A stretch of DNA of 9,936 bases from contig JAKAZP010000064.1 of assembly GCA_021815905.1 (NCBI GenBank), forward strand, positions 1-9,936, given 5' to 3'. Source of the DNA: Pseudomonadota bacterium (lineage in GTDB: Bacteria; Pseudomonadota; Gammaproteobacteria; Steroidobacterales; Steroidobacteraceae). The notes below the pieces were generated by a model. That model was not told the origin of the DNA, made no database searches, and worked only from the letters and a program-made list of their open reading frames with translations. This document shows, piece by piece, positions 6,711 to 9,936 of this stretch (its first letter is position 1; each line of letters begins with the position of its first letter). The translations under genes were made by a program, and so were the position numbers.

Positions 6711-6770
6711 TGAGGTGTAGGTAACCTCTGAGCTGCATAATGTATGTGATTGATTACAAAGTAGTTGCAT
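6711..6770. promoter_or_regulatory. AT-rich island with inverted repeat, candidate operator/promoter
   Basis: Bases 6721-6770 are only about 36% G+C in a window near 70%. At its left edge an inverted repeat reads GAGGT, seven bases, then ACCTC (6712-6728), with a second nested AGGT-A-ACCT. Inside lie CTGCATAATG (6733-6742), which resembles a -10 element, and two copies of TGCAT. No consensus -35 hexamer is correctly spaced, so an activator-dependent promoter or regulator site is more likely than a simple sigma-70 promoter. It could serve the acylase (125 bases downstream) or the sulfotransferase. Confidence 0.4.
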
Positions 6771-6883
6771 CGGGGCGCCCTCGGCGGCGCGTCTCGCCCG
6801 GCGCTCGAACAGGGCGGCTCATCGATTGCCCGTACGTCATCGCCGCGCTCTCGGCTATCGTTCGAGTGAATCGAGGCATCGAC

Positions 6884-6887
6884 AGGA
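6884..6887 (+). promoter_or_regulatory. Ribosome binding site of the acylase gene
   Basis: AGGA with 7 bases to the ATG at 6895. It selects the start that gives a proper signal peptide over an in-frame upstream ATG at 6826. Confidence 0.65.
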
Positions 6888-6894
6888 ACCTTCC

Positions 6895-9108
6895 ATGAGA
6901 AAGCGAGTGCTCGTCCTCGGCCTGCTGGCGGGAGCGTGCGCGCTCACCTGTGCGGCGGCGCAGCCGAGTGCGACCGCCATCGCCCGCTGGCGGCGCGAAG
7001 CGCGCAACGTCACGATCTATCGCGATCAGTGGGGCATCGCCCACGTCTACGGCAAGAGCGATGCCGATGCGGTGTTCGGCATGGAGTACGCCCAGGCGCA
7101 GGACGACTTCCACCGGATTGAAACCAACTACATGGATGAGCTCGGGTGGCGCTCGCGCGCGGACGGGAAGTCCACCGTCTACCTCGACCTGCGCCGGCAG
7201 CTGTTCGTCGATCCGAAGGTGCTCAGGGCGAAATACGCCGCGAGCCCGCCCTGGCTGCGCCGGCTCATGGACGCCTTCGCCGACGGGCTCAACGACTATC
7301 TCTACACGCATCCGGCGGTGAAGCCGCGGGTGATCACGCACTTCGAGCCCTGGATGGCGCTCGCCTTCACCGAAGGCAGCATCGGGGGCGACATCGAGCA
7401 GGGCGTGAGCATCCCGCGGCTCGCGAGCTTCTACGGCGGCGAGCCGCTCGAGGCCGCGCGCAGCGCGAGCGCGGCTTTGCCGCCGCCCGAGCCCCAAGGG
7501 TCGAACGGCATCGCGATCTCCCCCTCGATCGCGCTCGATCACCACGCGCTGCTGCTCATCAATCCGCACGTGTCGTTCTACTTCCGCTCGGAGCTGCAGA
7601 TGGCGAGCGGGCAGGGGCTGGATGCCTTCGGCGCCGTCACCTGGGGCCAGTTCTTCATCTACCAGGGATTCAACGCCCACTGCGGCTGGATGCACACCTC
7701 GAGCGGGGTCGAGAACATCTCCTGGTTCCTCGAGACGGTGAGCCGCCGCAACGGACGCTATTACTATCGCTACGGCCATCGGGAGCTGCCCGTGCGGACG
7801 CGGCGCATCGTCATCCGCTACCGCACGGCGCACGGCATGGCGCGCAAGGTGTTCACGGCCTACTACACGCAGCACGGCCCCGTCATCGCCCGGATGGGCG
7901 ACCGCTGGGAGACCGTCAACCTCATGCAGCGGCCGATCCGCGCGCTCGTCCAGGACTTCACCCGCACGAAGGCGAAGGACTACGCGCAGTTCCGCAAGAC
8001 CATGCAGCTGCACACCAACTCATCGAACAACACCATCTTCGCCGACTCCGAGGGCAACATCGCCTACTGGCACTCCGACTGGATCCCGCGCCGCAGCGAT
8101 GCCTTCGACTGGCGCAAGCCGGTCGACGGCAGCGATCCGGCGACCGCATTCCACGGGCTCCTCACCCTCGCGCAGACCCCGCACCTGCTCAATCCGCCGA
8201 ACGGCTGGCTGTACAATTCCAACAACTGGCCGTGGTCCGCGGCCGGTCCCGACAGCCCGAAGCGCCGGGACTTCCCGCGCTACGTCGAGCGGGGAACGGA
8301 GGAGACCCCCCGGGGCTATCACGCGCTGAAGCTCCTCACCGGCAGCCGGGACTGGACCATGGCCTCGCTCACCGCGGCGGCCTTCGACAGCTACCTGCCC
8401 GCCTTCGCGCGGATGATTCCGGTGCTGGTGAAGGCGTACGACGCCACTCCCGCGTCCGATCCCCTCAGGCGCCGCCTCGGGAAGCAGATGACGGTGCTGC
8501 GGCACTGGAACGACCGCTGGGGAATCAACTCGGTCGCCACCTCGCTCGCGGTCTTCTGGGGGACCGATCTCTACGCGCACGTGCGCGCGCAGGCGCGCGC
8601 GCTCGGCCTCTCGCCCGAGGACTACGTGGTGCGCCGCGCCACGCGGGCGCAGCTGCTCGCCTCGCTCCAGGCCGCCTCGGACCGGCTCACGACCGACTTC
8701 GGCACCTGGGAGACCCCCTGGGGCGAGATCAACCGCTTCCAGCGCCTCGACGATCACATCTATCACCCGCACTTCGATGATGCGAAGCCCAGCCTTCCGG
8801 TGCCGTTCACCTCGTCCGTCTGGGGTTCGCTCGCGGCGTTCGGCGCCCATCCCTACCCCAACACGAAGAAGTGGTACGGCGATGTCGGCAACAGCTTCGT
8901 GGCGGTGGTGGAATTCGGTCCGCGGGTGCGCGCCTGGGCGGTCACCACCGGCGGCGAGAGCGGACATCCCGACTCGCCGCACTTCGACGATCAGGCGGCC
9001 GATTACGCGGCGGGCGAGCTGCTGCCGGTGTACTACTACCGCTCCGAGCTCGCCGGCCACATCGAGCGGCAATATCACCCGAGGGTCAGAGCGGCCGGTG
9101 AGCGGTGA
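6895..9108 (+). CDS. Penicillin-acylase-family Ntn hydrolase, exported
   Basis: A 737-residue secreted amidohydrolase of the penicillin acylase family (S45-type), near the usual length. Residues 1-22 form a signal peptide (MRKR, then a hydrophobic core, cleavage likely after CAAA). An alpha-chain region follows, with IYRDQWGIAHVYG at 41-53. Self-cleavage is expected between G202 and S203 in PEPQGSNGIAI, freeing Ser203 as the nucleophile of a beta chain of about 535 residues. Beta-chain marks are LLINPHVSFYF (220-230), GFNAHCGWMHTSSGVENI (258-275), the oxyanion-asparagine region SSNNTIFAD (376-384), YWHSDWIPRR (391-400), NSNNWPW (441-447) and GGESGHPDSPHFDDQ (686-700). Family members cleave side-chain amides of beta-lactams, N-acyl-homoserine lactones or other N-acyl compounds in the periplasm. 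Which applies here cannot be read from sequence. GH39 follows after 52 bases, possibly in the same transcript. Confidence 0.93.
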   Translation: MRKRVLVLGLLAGACALTCAAAQPSATAIARWRREARNVTIYRDQWGIAHVYGKSDADAVFGMEYAQAQDDFHRIETNYMDELGWRSRADGKSTVYLDLRRQLFVDPKVLRAKYAASPPWLRRLMDAFADGLNDYLYTHPAVKPRVITHFEPWMALAFTEGSIGGDIEQGVSIPRLASFYGGEPLEAARSASAALPPPEPQGSNGIAISPSIALDHHALLLINPHVSFYFRSELQMASGQGLDAFGAVTWGQFFIYQGFNAHCGWMHTSSGVENISWFLETVSRRNGRYYYRYGHRELPVRTRRIVIRYRTAHGMARKVFTAYYTQHGPVIARMGDRWETVNLMQRPIRALVQDFTRTKAKDYAQFRKTMQLHTNSSNNTIFADSEGNIAYWHSDWIPRRSDAFDWRKPVDGSDPATAFHGLLTLAQTPHLLNPPNGWLYNSNNWPWSAAGPDSPKRRDFPRYVERGTEETPRGYHALKLLTGSRDWTMASLTAAAFDSYLPAFARMIPVLVKAYDATPASDPLRRRLGKQMTVLRHWNDRWGINSVATSLAVFWGTDLYAHVRAQARALGLSPEDYVVRRATRAQLLASLQAASDRLTTDFGTWETPWGEINRFQRLDDHIYHPHFDDAKPSLPVPFTSSVWGSLAAFGAHPYPNTKKWYGDVGNSFVAVVEFGPRVRAWAVTTGGESGHPDSPHFDDQAADYAAGELLPVYYYRSELAGHIERQYHPRVRAAGER

Positions 9109-9111
9109 GGG

Positions 9112-9123
9112 GCGGCCGGCCGC
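9112..9123. repeat. 12-base perfect palindrome after the acylase stop
   Basis: GCGGCCGGCCGC is a perfect palindrome four bases after the acylase stop. It has no loop and no T run, so it is not a normal intrinsic terminator. In GC-rich DNA such a run can arise by chance. Confidence 0.4.
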
Positions 9124-9160
9124 GCGACCGATCCAACACCAACATGACGGCGGGGACGGG

Positions 9161-9936
9161 ATGAGGTGCGCGATTCGCTGGGCCTGGGCGTTGCTCGCGG
9201 CGGGGTCGATGCTGGCGCAGGCGGCGGCGGCCGCCGTTCCCGTCATCCGCGTGCCGATCGATGCGCGCGCCGCCGGCCGGCCCTTTCCGCATTTCTGGGA
9301 GCAGATGTTCGGCTCCGGGCACGCGGTGCTCGCGCTGCGCGCCGGGTACCGGCGCGACATGCGCCTCGTGAAGGGCGTGACCGACTTCCGCTACGTGCGC
9401 TTCCACGGCATTCTCGACCGCGAGGTCGGGGTGTACGAGGGACGCTCCCACGGCCGCCCGCTCTACAACTTCACCTACGTCGATGAGATCTACGACGGAC
9501 TGCTCGCCGAGGGCGTGCGTCCCTTCGTCGAGCTCGGCTTCATGCCGCCGAAGCTCGCGGCGCGGCAGTCGCGGCAGGCGTTCTGGTATCACCCGATCGT
9601 CTCCCCGCCGAAGAGCTACCGGCGCTGGGACGCGCTCATCCGGGCGCTCGTCGCGCACCTGGAGACCCGCTACGGCGCGGCGGAGGTGCGCCACTGGTAC
9701 TTCGAGGTGTGGAACGAGCCCAATCTCGATTTCTGGACCGGGCGGCCGAAGCAGGCGACCTACTTCGAGCTCTACGACCACACCGCGCGGGCGGTGAAAT
9801 CCGTCGACCCGCGCCTGCGGGTGGGGGGGCCGGCGACCGCGCAGACCGCCTGGATCCGGGCCTTCCTGCGCCATGCCGCCCGCCACCACGTGCCGGTCGA
9901 CTTCGTCTCGACCCACGTCTACGCCGATGACACCTC
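9161..9936 (+). CDS. GH39-like glycoside hydrolase, N-terminal part (cut by right edge)
   Basis: The 258 visible codons from the ATG at 9161 remain open at the window end. Residues 1-25 form a signal peptide (MRCAIRWAWALLAAGSML, then an alanine run, cleavage near AAA-VPV). The rest is an (alpha/beta)8-barrel start of the GH39 family (beta-xylosidase / alpha-L-iduronidase type). Visible family elements are FRYVRFHGILDREVGVY (76-92), VRPFVELGFMPP (119-130) and HWYFEVWNEPNLDFW (178-192). E186 in WNEPN is the expected acid/base residue. DFVSTHVYADD (247-257) closes the visible part. The nucleophile glutamate would come later and is outside the window, so activity and substrate cannot be judged. 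The ribosome binding site is weak. The gene begins 52 bases after the acylase stop, which allows co-transcription. A short ORF from 9144 ends on the ATGA at this start. Confidence 0.88.
   Translation, partial: MRCAIRWAWALLAAGSMLAQAAAAAVPVIRVPIDARAAGRPFPHFWEQMFGSGHAVLALRAGYRRDMRLVKGVTDFRYVRFHGILDREVGVYEGRSHGRPLYNFTYVDEIYDGLLAEGVRPFVELGFMPPKLAARQSRQAFWYHPIVSPPKSYRRWDALIRALVAHLETRYGAAEVRHWYFEVWNEPNLDFWTGRPKQATYFELYDHTARAVKSVDPRLRVGGPATAQTAWIRAFLRHAARHHVPVDFVSTHVYADDT

Larger units (their letters stand above)
6356..6894. other. 539-base divergent intergenic region
   Basis: This region separates the divergent sulfotransferase and acylase genes and must hold promoters for both. It contains a near-palindrome CCGGCG-T-CGCCGG at 6436-6448, a minus-strand TATAGT box at 6542-6547, a minus-strand TATACA box at about 6392-6397, the CGGGCG tandem repeat at 6681-6704 and an AT-rich island at about 6711-6770. 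Frames crossing it on either strand lack GC3 bias and family likeness, so I see no gene in it. No terminator-like hairpin with a T run was found. Confidence 0.6.

Noticed and set aside
4778..6724. A 648-residue plus-strand frame antisense to the HpnL-like and sulfotransferase genes
   Set aside because: It shows no recognisable fold or motif, and both opposing genes have clear families, proper starts and operon spacing.
6747..6762. CRP- or FNR-like site in TGTGATTGATTACAAA
   Set aside because: The second half-site does not match TCACA or ATCAA at the proper spacing.
8020..9360. A 446-residue minus-strand frame across the acylase end and GH39 start
   Set aside because: It opposes catalytic and C-terminal motifs of the acylase and the GH39 signal peptide, with no family likeness of its own.

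Overview
The window is chromosomal DNA of about 70% GC (by eye) with strongly G/C-ending codons. It is most like a high-GC proteobacterium, perhaps a gammaproteobacterium. The signs are an NnrU-family protein, a short RNB-type exoribonuclease, an Mpo1-like (DUF962) protein, an HpnL-type membrane protein, a Sulfotransfer_3 enzyme and a penicillin-acylase-family hydrolase. This placement is an inference from gene content and is not certain. I see no tRNA, rRNA, CRISPR array, insertion sequence or phage gene.

Layout. (1) 1-1386, minus strand: an NnrU-family membrane protein (709-1386), a doubtful short reading frame (423-665) and the N-terminal third of a family-4-type glycosyltransferase running off the left edge (1-375). 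(2) 1387-1549: a divergent intergenic region. (3) 1550-4122, plus strand: a tight three-gene operon of RNB exoribonuclease, LOG-family phosphoribohydrolase-like protein and Mpo1-like protein, with a 3-base gap and then an ATGA overlap. (4) 4126-6355, minus strand: a two-gene operon, read right to left, of a PAPS-type sulfotransferase followed one base later by an HpnL/lysylphosphatidylglycerol-synthase-type membrane protein. It converges on the previous operon with 3 bases between the stop codons. (5) 6356-6894: a 539-base divergent intergenic region with a four-copy CGGGCG tandem repeat and a sharply AT-rich island. (6) 6895 to the right edge, plus strand: an exported penicillin-acylase-family Ntn hydrolase, then a GH39-like glycoside hydrolase cut by the window end.

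Function. The RNase/LOG pair could link RNA breakdown to hydrolysis of the released 5'-nucleotides. The sulfotransferase/HpnL-like pair looks like a small unit for modifying and moving a lipid or glycolipid. The acylase and GH39 protein both carry signal peptides and probably act outside the cytoplasm. These links are inferences from gene order. I found no convincing new defence, mobile or RNA-based system. The points most worth a second look are the decayed-looking 423-665 region, the altered metal-site residue in the RNase, the sulfotransferase/flippase pair and the regulatory island at 6681-6770.
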